DNA from: Candidatus Cloacimonadota bacterium
Lineage (GTDB): Bacteria > Cloacimonadota > Cloacimonadia > Cloacimonadales > JAJBBL01
Direction of reading: 5' to 3'
DNA length: 64,000 nucleotides
Assembly (NCBI GenBank): GCA_019429305.1
Contig: JAHYIR010000001.1
Span: 248,001-312,000 of the forward strand
How positions within the stretch are numbered: the stretch's first letter is position 1; every line of letters starts with the position of its first letter. This document shows, piece by piece, positions 20,390 to 29,048 of this stretch. The notes below the pieces were generated by a model. The model had not been told where the DNA came from, did not search any database, and saw only the letters and a list, made by a program, of their open reading frames with translations. The position numbers were made by a program, and so were the translations under genes.

Positions 20390-20423
20390 AATATTGCGGG
20401 TATCTTAAGATACCCGCAATATT
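20390..20423 (-). promoter_or_regulatory. 34-base perfect palindrome before the large secreted gene (copy 2)
   Basis: AATATTGCGGGTATCTT followed directly by its exact reverse complement, between the small and the large secreted gene. On the transcript the ribosome site GGAGGAAG starts about 5 bases after it, with no T run, so it may shield the ribosome site or stabilise the upstream RNA rather than terminate. It matches the position of the hairpin at 17123-17155 but not its sequence. Confidence 0.6.
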
Positions 20424-20434
20424 TAACTATGTAA

Positions 20435-20836
20435 TCAATAAGCTTGAACCCACCAGATGTCTATCCATGCGGCTCCGTCAAAATCAGCATAATAATCAGT
20501 ACCTCTGAATTTTACTATTACCTCGCAATAGTCATCAATAGTGAAAGGATCTGGAATTGTGGTAAAATTATAATAGTATCCTCCAGTATATTGGCTGTAA
20601 ACATTAAACTGATAAATCTGGGGAGCTCCTGATCCTGGAATAGGATTCAAAACAAATCCCAAATTTTGACCGGGAGGGGCAGGCTGCCAAATATTGAGGA
20701 AATGATTATAAAGCCATATTTCTCCTTGTACATGATTTGTTTTGGATCCCTGTTGTTCTTCAAAAGTTATGATGTCCGAGTTTAATAAAACACTAAACAT
20801 GAGTAGTGTTAATGTAAGTAAAAGTACGCGTTTCAT
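20435..20836 (-). CDS. Small secreted protein (cassette copy 2)
   Basis: 133-residue exported protein; signal peptide about 1-20 (RVLLLTLTLLMFSVLLNS). The mature part is rich in Tyr, Trp, Phe and Gly and probably an all-beta domain; it ends WIDIWWVQAY. No family is recognised and there is no sorting domain. Its place in the cassette equals that of the 127-residue protein at 17174-17557, but I cannot see clear sequence similarity between the two, so this slot may hold variable cargo. AGGAGGTC ribosome site. Confidence 0.68.
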   Translation of the reverse strand: MKRVLLLTLTLLMFSVLLNSDIITFEEQQGSKTNHVQGEIWLYNHFLNIWQPAPPGQNLGFVLNPIPGSGAPQIYQFNVYSQYTGGYYYNFTTIPDPFTIDDYCEVIVKFRGTDYYADFDGAAWIDIWWVQAY

Positions 20837-20849
20837 AACAGACCTCCTA

Positions 20850-20923
20850 TTTATTTGATTTCCTCGATTGTTAGGTCTTACTCTCGAGTTGTAGTAAGAC
20901 CGGTCTGCCGAATGAATTTGTTT
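20850..20923 (-). promoter_or_regulatory. Conserved 74-nt element with hairpin upstream of small secreted gene (copy 2)
   Basis: Second copy of the element at 17570-17643, with the identical hairpin GGTCTTACT / AGTAAGACC (20874-20901). The 37-base core from 20873 is unchanged between copies. It overlaps the end of the 73-residue ORF and runs to the ribosome site of the downstream gene. Confidence 0.5.
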
Positions 20924-21099
20924 TTGGGGTTTGGAAAAAACCTGTGCAATAGCAGTGGGAGAGTATCGGACTCAGAAGAGATGATATGATCATTTGAAAC
21001 CAATACATATCTATAGGAGTGCAGACATCTTCTGACTATATCTATCAACAATAGTATAGATAGATAGATATCTTTCTTATTGGTTCTTTTGACTTCCAT
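20878..21099 (-). CDS. Small ORF with conserved C-terminus (cassette copy 2)
   Basis: 73 codons from ATG 21099 (GGGGA about 6 bases upstream), the first gene after the promoter at 21154-21182, with a predicted 45-base leader. It begins MEVKRTNKKD and has an Ile/Leu-rich stretch, then the conserved ending NKFIRQTGLTTTRE shared with the ORF at 17598-17849. Position first in the operon and silent-change bias support a real gene, perhaps a regulatory leader protein or a chaperone for the secreted products; no function can be read from sequence. Confidence 0.5.
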   Translation of the reverse strand: MEVKRTNKKDIYLSILLLIDIVRRCLHSYRYVLVSNDHIISSESDTLPLLLHRFFPNPKNKFIRQTGLTTTRE

Positions 21100-21153
21100 A
21101 CGATATCCCCACACTGCAGTTCTTTGATATTACTTTCACATCCAACTAACCTT

Positions 21154-21182
21154 TATATAAAGTAGAGAGGTCTATTTGTCAA
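21154..21182 (-). promoter_or_regulatory. Strong sigma70-like promoter of the duplicated cassette
   Basis: Minus-strand TTGACA (21177-21182), 17-base spacer, TATATA (21154-21159). It points at the 73-residue ORF and could drive all six genes down to 14803, as no strong terminator lies between. Confidence 0.7.
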
Positions 21183-21549
21183 TAAAAAATTATAGCGGAT
21201 AAATATCTTTTCAATAATAGCATTGAAGCGGTATTTTTTTATAATGTAAAACTACGATGAGTTTCTTATAATCATTATTTATTGATTTTGCTCGATGTTA
21301 TTCCAAGATAAATTTATTGCCAACCTATTGTGAGCACACGAGTCGGCTAAGGCCGACTCGTAGGGTCCCTAATGGAAAGATTAAGGAAATCCTAATCCCA
21401 ATCCAATCATTTAATATGGTATTTAGTTAGTTTTATTGATTCTATAAGAATCTGAGTTATTTTCAAATTGAGAGAAGATACTGAAAAAAACACTTTACAA
21501 AATACTGGTAGTAAAAAAGATAAGCCGATATAGAAAAGAAGGAGGAAAA
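21183..21549. other. Gap between divergent cassette and rpsO
   Basis: No gene seen. A stable hairpin CGAGTCGGC / GCCGACTCG with a 4-base loop lies at 21339-21360, followed by TAGGGTCCCTAAT; it resembles small mobile palindromes common between genes. The rpsO leader (about 21420-21549) contains TTTACA at 21492 with a poor -10 match, so its promoter is uncertain. Confidence 0.45.
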
Positions 21550-21819
21550 ATGTCTTTAACTAGCGAAGCCAAAGAGGCTATCATGGCAGAGTTTAAACTC
21601 CATGATTCAGATACCGGATCACCGGAAGTACAGGTTGCTCTATTAACCCAACGGATAAAGCAGATAACCGAGCACCTGAAAATATATAAAAAAGATTTTC
21701 ATACGCGCAGGAGTCTGTTGATTTTAATCGGACAGCGTAAGAGACTTTTAAATTATTTAGCCAAGAAAGATATCGAAAGGTATCGAACCCTGATAAAGAG
21801 ATTGGGCTTAAGAAGATAA
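21550..21819 (+). CDS. rpsO: 30S ribosomal protein S15
   Basis: 89 residues, the standard S15 length, starting [10 protein letters not shown] and carrying the conserved [20 protein letters not shown] and RRLLNYL-like ([11 protein letters not shown]) motifs. It binds 16S rRNA in the platform of the small subunit and bridges to 23S rRNA. AGGAGG ribosome site. Followed by a terminator and then pnp, the same gene order as in many bacteria. Confidence 0.98.
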   Translation: MSLTSEAKEAIMAEFKLHDSDTGSPEVQVALLTQRIKQITEHLKIYKKDFHTRRSLLILIGQRKRLLNYLAKKDIERYRTLIKRLGLRR

Positions 21820-21820
21820 A

Positions 21821-21843
21821 GGGAAGCAAACTTCCCTTTTTTT
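21821..21843 (+). terminator. Terminator between rpsO and pnp
   Basis: GGGAAG, loop CAAA, CTTCCC, then seven T. It begins one base after the rpsO stop region. Read-through would supply pnp. Confidence 0.85.
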
Positions 21844-21955
21844 ATGTTTTAAAATTACATACGGGCAACAATAAATGACAATCCTCAAGCGATGTTATTA
21901 ATACTATATATGTTGCTCTGAAGAAGAAGAAGATAGGAGAAAGAAGAAGAGAATT

Positions 21956-24238
21956 ATGGAAGAACAGAAAATAATCAAGAAATCCACTATGTTAGCGGGT
22001 AGAGAATTAACCATCGAGACCGGGAAAATGGCGCGACAAGCGAACGGTTCGATATTTATGACGTATGGCGATACATCGTTATTAGTTACTGCCACAATGG
22101 CACCAACGGCAACTGAGGGAATCGATTTCTTTCCCTTAACAGTTGATTATGTAGAAAAGATGTTCGCTGCCGGTAAGATACCGGGTGGGTTCTTTAAGAG
22201 AGAGGCGAAACCATCGACTCAGGCAACCCTGTTATCCCGTTTAATTGATAGATCAATTCGACCACTGTTTCCGGAAGGTTTTCGTAATCCGGTGCATGTC
22301 GTCTTGACTACTTTATCATACGATGAGATGAATGATCCGGGTGTTTTAGGTATCTTAGGGGCATCTTTAGCATTGGGAATTTCCGATATCCCCTTTAGCG
22401 GACCTTTAGCCGGTGTCGGTGTTGGTTTGGTTGATGATCAGTTTGTTATCAATCCCTCAATGGATCAATTAAAAGAGAGCAAACTCGATCTGAGTGTTGC
22501 CGGAACAGGCACATCTGTTGTCATGATAGAAGCTGGTGCCTCGGAAATATCAGAAGAAAAAATGATGGAAGCGATTTATTATGGTCATGATGCGATCAAA
22601 GAATTGGTCGAATTCCAGAAAGAGTTTATTGCCGAATGTGGAAAATCCAAAATGGAAGTAACATTGAAAGTGATCCCCCAAGAATTGACTGATGAATTGA
22701 ATAGTGAATTCGGGCAGGCGATAAATGAAGCAACAAAGATCGCCGGTAAACAGGAACGCAACGATCGGTTCGACGAATTACGCAATACCATGATCGAGAA
22801 GTATGTGGCAAAATACGATGAAAAGGAATTTGCCGAGAAAGAGCCACAGCTGAAAGAGGCATTAGAAAGTCTGATCTATAAATACTTCCGAGATGCGGTT
22901 CTAAATGAAAGCAGACGTGTTGATGGTCGTAGAGTAGATGAAATCAGAGATATTCGTTGTGAGATCGATGTCCTACCGCGAGTACACGGTTCTGCTCTAT
23001 TTACAAGAGGTGAAACACAATCTATCGGAACAGTGACTCTGGGAACGGCTACTGACGAACAGATCATAGACGGTTTGGAAGAAGAGTATAAAAAGCCCTA
23101 CTTCCTGCATTATAACTTTCCACCCTTCAGTGTTGGCGAAGCCGGTTTCTTAAGACCTCCGGGCAGAAGAGAACTGGGTCATGGTGCCTTGGCAGAAAGA
23201 GCTCTCAGCGCTGTTATGCCGACCCGCGAGGAGTTTCCTTATACTATTAGAATGGTTTCCGATATCTTGGAATCCAACGGTTCATCTTCGATGGCAACTG
23301 TATGTAGCGGTTGTCTGGCTTTGATGGCTGCCGGTGTTCCTGTTAAAAAGATCGTTGCCGGTATCGCTAATGGTTTGGTGATGGAAGGCGACAAATCGAT
23401 CGTCTTGACCGATATTATCGGAATGGAAGATCATCTCGGTGATATGGACTTTAAAGTAACCGGTACAGTAGATGGGATCACAGCTATGCAAATGGACATC
23501 AAGATCGAAGGCATTACGAAAGAGGTTATGGCAGAAGCTCTGGAGCAAGCGAGAAAATCGCGACTGCACATCATCGAGATCATGAGAAACACTATTTCGG
23601 AATCGCGTAAAGAACTCTCTAAATATGCACCTCGTATTGAATCATTCAAGGTCGATGTTGATAAGATCGGAACAATTATCGGTCCCGGTGGTAAGACAAT
23701 CAAAGCGATCATCGAAGAGACCAAAGTCGCAATTGACATTTCCGACGATGGTACAGTCAATATCAGTTCTGCAGACGGTTTTGCTATTGAGAAAGCTAAG
23801 CAAAAGATCAAGGAATTGACCGATGAGCCGGAGATGGGTGAGATCTATGAAGGTGTAGTTAGCAGAGTGGAACCTTTTGGAGCTTTTGTGAAGTTCATGG
23901 GTGGTTTCAAAGAGGGTCTGGTTCATGTTTCTCAACTACATTATTCGCGTGTGGAAAGTGCTCACGATTTTGTTAAGATCGGTGACGTAGTAAGAGTAAA
24001 ATATACTGGCTCCGATAGAGGCAAGGTCCAGCTTACTATGAAAGGGGTTCCGGGTAATGAAGCTTACGGAACAAACCTTCCTCCAGCTGATGAAAGCAGA
24101 TCACGTAGTTATGATCAAAACCGCTCGGGAGATAGACCTCGTTATGATCGAGATAGAAGAGACAGAAGCAGTTCATCAGGAAATCGACACAGAAGTGATA
24201 GACGCGATAACTACAGGAAAGATCGCGGAGATAGATAA
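21956..24238 (+). CDS. pnp: Polyribonucleotide nucleotidyltransferase (PNPase)
   Basis: Phosphorolytic 3'-5' exoribonuclease of RNA decay. Two RNase PH domains (about 10-230 and 310-540, with FFKREAKPSTQ and RPPGRRELGHGALAERA), a KH domain (560-620, IGPGGKTIK) and an S1 domain (625-695, GAFVKFMGGFKEGLVHVSQ). From about 702 to 760 there is a low-complexity tail rich in Arg, Asp and Ser (RDRRDRSSSSG), an unusual RS/RD-type end that may bind RNA or partners. Start ATG 21956 has a purine-rich leader with AGGAGA about 20 bases up and weaker GAAGAAGAG nearer. 760 residues. Confidence 0.97.
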   Translation: MEEQKIIKKSTMLAGRELTIETGKMARQANGSIFMTYGDTSLLVTATMAPTATEGIDFFPLTVDYVEKMFAAGKIPGGFFKREAKPSTQATLLSRLIDRSIRPLFPEGFRNPVHVVLTTLSYDEMNDPGVLGILGASLALGISDIPFSGPLAGVGVGLVDDQFVINPSMDQLKESKLDLSVAGTGTSVVMIEAGASEISEEKMMEAIYYGHDAIKELVEFQKEFIAECGKSKMEVTLKVIPQELTDELNSEFGQAINEATKIAGKQERNDRFDELRNTMIEKYVAKYDEKEFAEKEPQLKEALESLIYKYFRDAVLNESRRVDGRRVDEIRDIRCEIDVLPRVHGSALFTRGETQSIGTVTLGTATDEQIIDGLEEEYKKPYFLHYNFPPFSVGEAGFLRPPGRRELGHGALAERALSAVMPTREEFPYTIRMVSDILESNGSSSMATVCSGCLALMAAGVPVKKIVAGIANGLVMEGDKSIVLTDIIGMEDHLGDMDFKVTGTVDGITAMQMDIKIEGITKEVMAEALEQARKSRLHIIEIMRNTISESRKELSKYAPRIESFKVDVDKIGTIIGPGGKTIKAIIEETKVAIDISDDGTVNISSADGFAIEKAKQKIKELTDEPEMGEIYEGVVSRVEPFGAFVKFMGGFKEGLVHVSQLHYSRVESAHDFVKIGDVVRVKYTGSDRGKVQLTMKGVPGNEAYGTNLPPADESRSRSYDQNRSGDRPRYDRDRRDRSSSSGNRHRSDRRDNYRKDRGDR

Positions 24239-24252
24239 CATATTGATTTATG

Positions 24253-24282
24253 GGGGCAATTCATTCGATTGCCCCTTTTTTT
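24253..24282 (+). terminator. Terminator after pnp
   Basis: GGGGCAAT, 7-base loop, ATTGCCCC, then seven T. Fifteen bases after the pnp stop. Confidence 0.9.
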
Positions 24283-24362
24283 CGCGAAAGATTTATTGAC
24301 CTATTGATACCGATAGGTTTTTGTTTGCTTAAAATCAATCTCAATTAATAAAGGTTAGTATC

Positions 24363-25769
24363 ATGGATTATAAGATCAAAGATATTCAATTAGCTAAATT
24401 TGGTAGGCAGGAGATACTGTTAGCCGAAGCAGAAATGCCCGGGTTGATAGCTCTTCGTGATAAATACCGAGCTACTAAACCACTTGCTGGTGCCAGAATC
24501 AGCGGAAGTTTACACATGACGATCCAGACAGCAGTTTTGATCGAAACTCTCAGGCAGTTAGGAGCTGAAGTACGCTGGGCAAGCTGTAACATTTATTCTA
24601 CACAGGATCATGCAGCTGCAGCTATGGCAGAGTGTGGAGTTCCCGTCTTTGCCTGGAAGGGGGAGAATCTAGAAGAATATTGGTGGTGCACTCTTCAGGC
24701 ACTCATTTTTCCCGATGGGGGCGGACCTGATCTCATTGTTGATGATGGGGGAGATGCCACTTTAGCAGTACATTTAGGATATGAACTGGAAGAAGAGCTT
24801 CATAAAACCGGAAAAATTCCTGCTCTTGAAATCAATGATAAAGAACGAACGATCCTTACTAAACTCTTGATCGAAGGTCTGGAGAAAGATCCTGATCGCT
24901 GGCATAATGTCGTTGCAAAAATGAAGGGTGTCAGTGAAGAGACTACAACAGGGGTTAATCGACTGTATCAGATGTTCAAAGAGAAAAAGCTTTTATTTCC
25001 AGCTATCAATGTCAATGACTCAGTGACAAAATCGAAATTTGATAATCTCTATGGTTGCCGAGAGTCGTTAGCAGATGGAATCAAGCGGGGAACCGATATC
25101 ATGGTTGCCGGTAAGGTTGTTGTTATCTGTGGTTACGGAGATGTTGGCAAGGGTTGTGCTCAATCTATGCGAGGATTTGGTGCCCGAGTTATCATTACGG
25201 AAATCGATCCGATCTGTGCTCTGCAAGCTGCAATGGAAGGATATGAAGTTAGAGTATTGGATGATGTCGTCTCCGAAGCAGATATTGTGGTTACAGCAAC
25301 CGGAAATTGTGATGTGGTAACTGTCGAACATGTTTTGAAGATGAAAAATAACACAATTCTCTGTAATATCGGACATTTTGATAATGAGATACAGGTGGAT
25401 GAACTATATAATCTGGCTGGTGTGCGTAAAGAGAATATTAAACCTCAAGTAGATTTGATACATTTACCGAATGGGAGAGCGATCATCCTCTTGTCGGAAG
25501 GCAGATTGGTTAATCTCGGTAATGCTACCGGACACCCTTCCTTCGTGATGAGTAATTCCTTTACCAATCAAGTACTGGCTCAAATTGACCTTTGGCAGCA
25601 TGATCATCAGATAGGTGTCTATACGCTGCCTAAGTTTTTAGATGAGGAAGTAGCCCGGCTTCATTTAGAGAAGATAGGGGTGAATTTAACTAAACTAACG
25701 CCAAAACAGGCAAAGTATATTGGTGTACCTGAGAATGGACCGTATAAACCCGATCATTACAGGTATTGA
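24363..25769 (+). CDS. ahcY: Adenosylhomocysteinase
   Basis: Hydrolyses S-adenosylhomocysteine to adenosine and homocysteine, recycling the product of methylation. 468 residues. Conserved blocks: [36 protein letters not shown]-binding [11 protein letters not shown] near residue 257, and the C-terminal end KPDHYRY, diagnostic for the family. The ribosome site is modest (AAGG). The leader of about 80 bases has a short CCTAT/ATAGG hairpin followed by T5, but nothing that I can match to SAH or SAM riboswitch consensus. Apparently transcribed alone. Confidence 0.97.
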   Translation: MDYKIKDIQLAKFGRQEILLAEAEMPGLIALRDKYRATKPLAGARISGSLHMTIQTAVLIETLRQLGAEVRWASCNIYSTQDHAAAAMAECGVPVFAWKGENLEEYWWCTLQALIFPDGGGPDLIVDDGGDATLAVHLGYELEEELHKTGKIPALEINDKERTILTKLLIEGLEKDPDRWHNVVAKMKGVSEETTTGVNRLYQMFKEKKLLFPAINVNDSVTKSKFDNLYGCRESLADGIKRGTDIMVAGKVVVICGYGDVGKGCAQSMRGFGARVIITEIDPICALQAAMEGYEVRVLDDVVSEADIVVTATGNCDVVTVEHVLKMKNNTILCNIGHFDNEIQVDELYNLAGVRKENIKPQVDLIHLPNGRAIILLSEGRLVNLGNATGHPSFVMSNSFTNQVLAQIDLWQHDHQIGVYTLPKFLDEEVARLHLEKIGVNLTKLTPKQAKYIGVPENGPYKPDHYRY

Positions 25770-25784
25770 TGAGTAATGAGATAA

Positions 25785-26030
25785 ATTGTATTGTCGACCC
25801 TTTGTTGGCTTCACCAACCCTGTCCTGAGCTTGACGAAGGATCGGAAGCAGCCACGGAGAAGCGTTCCCTCGGTTCGATACAATCCGCAAAAGAGCGGAT
25901 CACTCAGGGTGACAATAGTTGGTAGGACATAGTTGATAATACATACTAATGTCATCCTGAGTGTTCTACCGTATTCTGCTTGCTATTCTTAACGGTAGAA
26001 TGTATCGAAGGATAAATTTTCAAACACTTA
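25785..26030. repeat. Dispersed repeat block between ahcY and the sugar-dehydrogenase gene
   Basis: Contains CCTGTCCTGAGCTTGACGAAGG (in pieces), the GAAGCAGCCACGGAGAAG element (25833-25876), the inverted CACTCAGGGTGACA and a second unit GTCATCCTGAGTGTTCT ending ATGTATCGAAGGATAAA, which recurs at 10913-10980. Short ORFs across it are repeat artefacts. Confidence 0.6.
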
Positions 26031-26087
26031 GTATGATATTCTATAAGATAGAAAATGAAATTGATTTGATAAAAGGAGAAATATTTA

Positions 26088-27386
26088 ATGGCATTGTTAG
26101 AAAAGATTCAGAGTAAAGAGGCAAAAGTAGCAGTTGTAGGTTTAGGTTACGTTGGTCTGCCGATGGCAGTAACTGTAGCACGTAACGGTTATAATGTATT
26201 AGGTTTTGATATCCTGCAAAAGAGGGCAGATCAGATCAAAAGGGGAGAGAACTACATTGGTGATGTTGATTCGGAAGAATTAAAAGAGCTGGTAGAAAAA
26301 GGATTGATCTCAGCTACCACAGACTATTCACTAATAAAAGATATGGATGTTATCATGGTTGCAGTACCAACACCTCTCGATAAATACAAACAACCGGATT
26401 CATCTTACGTTATATCCTCAACAAAATCTATTGCAGAACATATTAAGAAAGACACACTTCTCGTTTTAGAAAGTACAACCTATCCCGGGACAACAAGAGA
26501 AATTGTTGCTCCTGAGATCGAGAAACGGGGTTTTGTAGTGGGAAGAGATATCTTTGTTGCCTTTTCACCGGAAAGGGTCGATCCGGGGAATAAAGATTAT
26601 AAAACCGATAATACACCAAAAGTAGTTGGTGGGATGACAGAAGAATGTAATCGGATTTCTGGGGTTTTCTATAAAACCATATTAACAGCACCGGTATTTC
26701 TTGTCTCTTCACCGGAAGTTGCCGAGATGGAGAAAATCTATGAGAACACGTTTAGAAATATCAACATCGCTCTGGCAAACGAGATGACTATTTTATGCGA
26801 GAAGATGGGAATAGATATCTGGGAAGTTATTGAAGCTGCGAGCACTAAACCGTATGGGTTTATGCCATTCTATCCTGGTCCGGGGATCGGGGGTCATTGT
26901 ATTCCGTTAGATCCTTTCTACCTGACTTGGAAAGCGAGAGAGTTCAATTATCATACGAGATTGATCGAGCTGGCAGGAGAGATTAACAATTCCATGCCCG
27001 ATTTTGTTGTTGGTAAAGCTGCCTCTATTCTCAATAAAAGGGGTATCGCTCTTTCAAAGGCGAAGATATTACTCATCGGAGCTGCCTATAAAAAAGATAT
27101 CGATGATATAAGAGAATCTCCGGTTCAGATGGTGATCCATCTCTTTGAGAAGCAAGGCTGTTACCCAGATTATAATGATCCCTTTATTCCTAGTTTTGTT
27201 AATGAGATTAATCATAAGCATTATCAGTCTGTTGATCTCGATAAAATTGGTGAATATGATCTAGTTGTTATTACAACAAATCATGCAATCTATGATTATA
27301 ATGACATTGTCAACAGAGCAAAACTGATCCTCGATACAAGATTAGCAACTAACGGGATGAAATTGGAGAAGATCATCCGGCTCTGA
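26088..27386 (+). CDS. UDP-N-acetylglucosamine 6-dehydrogenase-type nucleotide-sugar dehydrogenase (WbpA/WecC-like)
   Basis: NAD-dependent four-electron oxidation of a UDP-hexosamine to the uronate, feeding surface polysaccharide. 432 residues. The NAD fold starts VAVVGLGYVGLPMA (about 14-27); the catalytic cysteine is C271 in GPGIGGHCIPLDP, followed by FYLTWKA, which is the WbpA/TviB/WecC variant rather than the Ugd one. Conserved ESTTYPGTT and FSPERVDPGN support the same group. AGGAG ribosome site. Downstream are a NusG-family gene and a second dehydrogenase. The exact sugar (GlcNAc, ManNAc or GalNAc form) cannot be decided. Confidence 0.88.
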   Translation: MALLEKIQSKEAKVAVVGLGYVGLPMAVTVARNGYNVLGFDILQKRADQIKRGENYIGDVDSEELKELVEKGLISATTDYSLIKDMDVIMVAVPTPLDKYKQPDSSYVISSTKSIAEHIKKDTLLVLESTTYPGTTREIVAPEIEKRGFVVGRDIFVAFSPERVDPGNKDYKTDNTPKVVGGMTEECNRISGVFYKTILTAPVFLVSSPEVAEMEKIYENTFRNINIALANEMTILCEKMGIDIWEVIEAASTKPYGFMPFYPGPGIGGHCIPLDPFYLTWKAREFNYHTRLIELAGEINNSMPDFVVGKAASILNKRGIALSKAKILLIGAAYKKDIDDIRESPVQMVIHLFEKQGCYPDYNDPFIPSFVNEINHKHYQSVDLDKIGEYDLVVITTNHAIYDYNDIVNRAKLILDTRLATNGMKLEKIIRL

Positions 27387-27433
27387 TTGCTAAGGGCTGA
27401 GGGCTAAGAGCATAGAGGTGAGAGTTTAGAGCT

Positions 27434-28009
27434 ATGGGGATATTTGGATTGGCTGAAATAGAGAACGGTTTTCTTGAGTTATTTGGAGAGCTTGCTCCCT
27501 CAACTGATATGGATCATTGGTTTGTTATTTATACTAAGCCGCGCCGAGAAAAAAAATTAGCCGAATACGCCTATAAAAACAATATCGCTTACTATCTCCC
27601 TTTGATTGAGAGTGTTAAGTATTACGAGAGGAAAAAGGTTGTCTACACCAAACCGATGTTTACCAGTTATTTATTCGTCAGAGCTACTTTTGAAGAGAAA
27701 AAGCAATTGACTGTTTCCGGGCATACGGTCTCGTTTATCTTAGTCAAGGATGAAGATATTTTTTTGGAAGAGTTGAGATATATTCAACAGGTAAGAACGA
27801 AAAAGGTTGACATAGCAACTCATCAGTATTTAGAAAAAGGAACATGGGTGAGATTCAAAGAAGGTCCTCTGAAGGGGGTCACTGGTTTGGTGGCAGATGT
27901 AAAGAATATCAAGAAAGTTGTTCTACAAGTCAATATTCTTCGTAGAGCTATATCAGTTACAGCAGAGAGCAACATATTAGAGGTTCTTGCTGATTGCGAG
28001 GGAGAATAG
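27434..28009 (+). CDS. NusG-family transcription antiterminator paralogue (RfaH/UpxY-like)
   Basis: Predicted specialised NusG that rides RNA polymerase through a long operon. 191 residues: NGN domain (about 27-130, WFVIYTKPRREKKLAEY, PMFTSYLFV) and KOW domain (about 136-185, GTWVRFKEGPLKGVTG). The housekeeping NusG usually sits with ribosomal protein genes; this copy sits among polysaccharide genes, as loaded antiterminators of the UpxY type do in Bacteroides. The start ATG 27434 has GAGGTGAG 11 bases up; an internal ATG at residue 25 lacks a good site. The 47-base gap before it is made of GGGCTGAGGGCTAAG-type repeats. Confidence 0.85.
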   Translation: MGIFGLAEIENGFLELFGELAPSTDMDHWFVIYTKPRREKKLAEYAYKNNIAYYLPLIESVKYYERKKVVYTKPMFTSYLFVRATFEEKKQLTVSGHTVSFILVKDEDIFLEELRYIQQVRTKKVDIATHQYLEKGTWVRFKEGPLKGVTGLVADVKNIKKVVLQVNILRRAISVTAESNILEVLADCEGE

Positions 28010-28073
28010 TGGGATTTCTTAAGTAGTTAATCAATTTTTACTGTGTTCAAACATTGAACAAGGAGTGTCAAAT

Positions 28074-29048
28074 ATGACTGTTATCGAGTTTGATAAAAAA
28101 GTTAAAGGATTTTTAGGGAATCAGAAGAAGTTGATCGTTTGGATCATAATCCTGATCGGTATTTTGATCATTCTCAGCACTGGTCTCTATACGGTCAATC
28201 CAGAAGAGGTAGGGGTTATCCAGAGGTTTGGAAAGTATATTCAAACAACAGATCCGGGATTACGATTTAAGATACCATTTGGGATTGATAAACTGACCAA
28301 AGTAAGAGTGCGTTATGTTTTTAAAGAGGAGTTCGGTTTCCGGACTTTGGAAGTAGGGGCGCGAACCCGTTACTCGCAGCAGGATTTTTCTGATGAATCT
28401 CTAATGTTAACGGGAGATCTAAACATAGCAGATGTGGAATGGATCATCCAGTATCAGATAAAAGATCCGATAAAATACCTCTTTAATGTTCGCGATGTTA
28501 CTGGTACTTTGCGTAATCTTACAGAATCTTCCATGCGTCAGGTAGTAGGTGATCATAGTGTAGATGAAGTTATCGTTCTGAGTCGTCAAGAGGTAGCATA
28601 TCAAACAAGAATGATTTTACAACAGCATCTCGATGATTATGAAACGGGGCTGGAAATTCGGACAGTAAATTTGCAGAATGTGACACCACCACTACCGGTT
28701 CAGCCGGCGTTTAATGAAGTCAATGCGGCTCTACAGGAGGAAGAGAGAATAGTTAATGAAGCCCGACAGAGATATAATCAGGTTATTCCGGAAGCGAGAG
28801 GAAAAGCAAGACAGGTTATCGAGCAGGCAGAGGGTTATGCTGTCAATAGAGTCAATAGAGCAACCGGAGATGCCAATCGTTTTATCGATGTTTGGCGAGA
28901 ATACAATCGAGCTCAGACAGTAACCCAGAAGAGACTGTATTTGGAAACAATGGAAGAGATCCTGCAGAAAGCTAATAAGATCTATATAGTAGATGAAGAT
29001 CAATCAGGACTGCTGCCATTGTTGAACTTGGAAAGAGGAGGTAATTAA
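28074..29048 (+). CDS. hflK: HflK-like SPFH membrane protease modulator
   Basis: Forms with HflC an inner-membrane cage that surrounds FtsH and limits its proteolysis. 324 residues from ATG 28074, chosen over GTG 28065 because AGGAG lies 8 bases upstream of the ATG. One membrane segment (about 19-42, IVWIIILIGILIILSTGLY), then the SPFH/band 7 domain (VNPEEVGVIQRFGKY, DPGLRFKIPFGID), then a coiled coil rich in Glu/Arg/Ala. The stop overlaps the hflC start by one base (TAATG), showing translational coupling. Confidence 0.9.
   Translation: MTVIEFDKKVKGFLGNQKKLIVWIIILIGILIILSTGLYTVNPEEVGVIQRFGKYIQTTDPGLRFKIPFGIDKLTKVRVRYVFKEEFGFRTLEVGARTRYSQQDFSDESLMLTGDLNIADVEWIIQYQIKDPIKYLFNVRDVTGTLRNLTESSMRQVVGDHSVDEVIVLSRQEVAYQTRMILQQHLDDYETGLEIRTVNLQNVTPPLPVQPAFNEVNAALQEEERIVNEARQRYNQVIPEARGKARQVIEQAEGYAVNRVNRATGDANRFIDVWREYNRAQTVTQKRLYLETMEEILQKANKIYIVDEDQSGLLPLLNLERGGN

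Noticed and set aside
24283-24362. Possible SAH or SAM riboswitch before ahcY
   Set aside because: Only about 80 bases, with one short AT hairpin; none of the conserved core sequences of known SAH or SAM classes could be placed.
25690-25955. Overlapping short minus-strand ORFs downstream of ahcY
   Set aside because: They run through repeat DNA and the ahcY 3' end without start signals.
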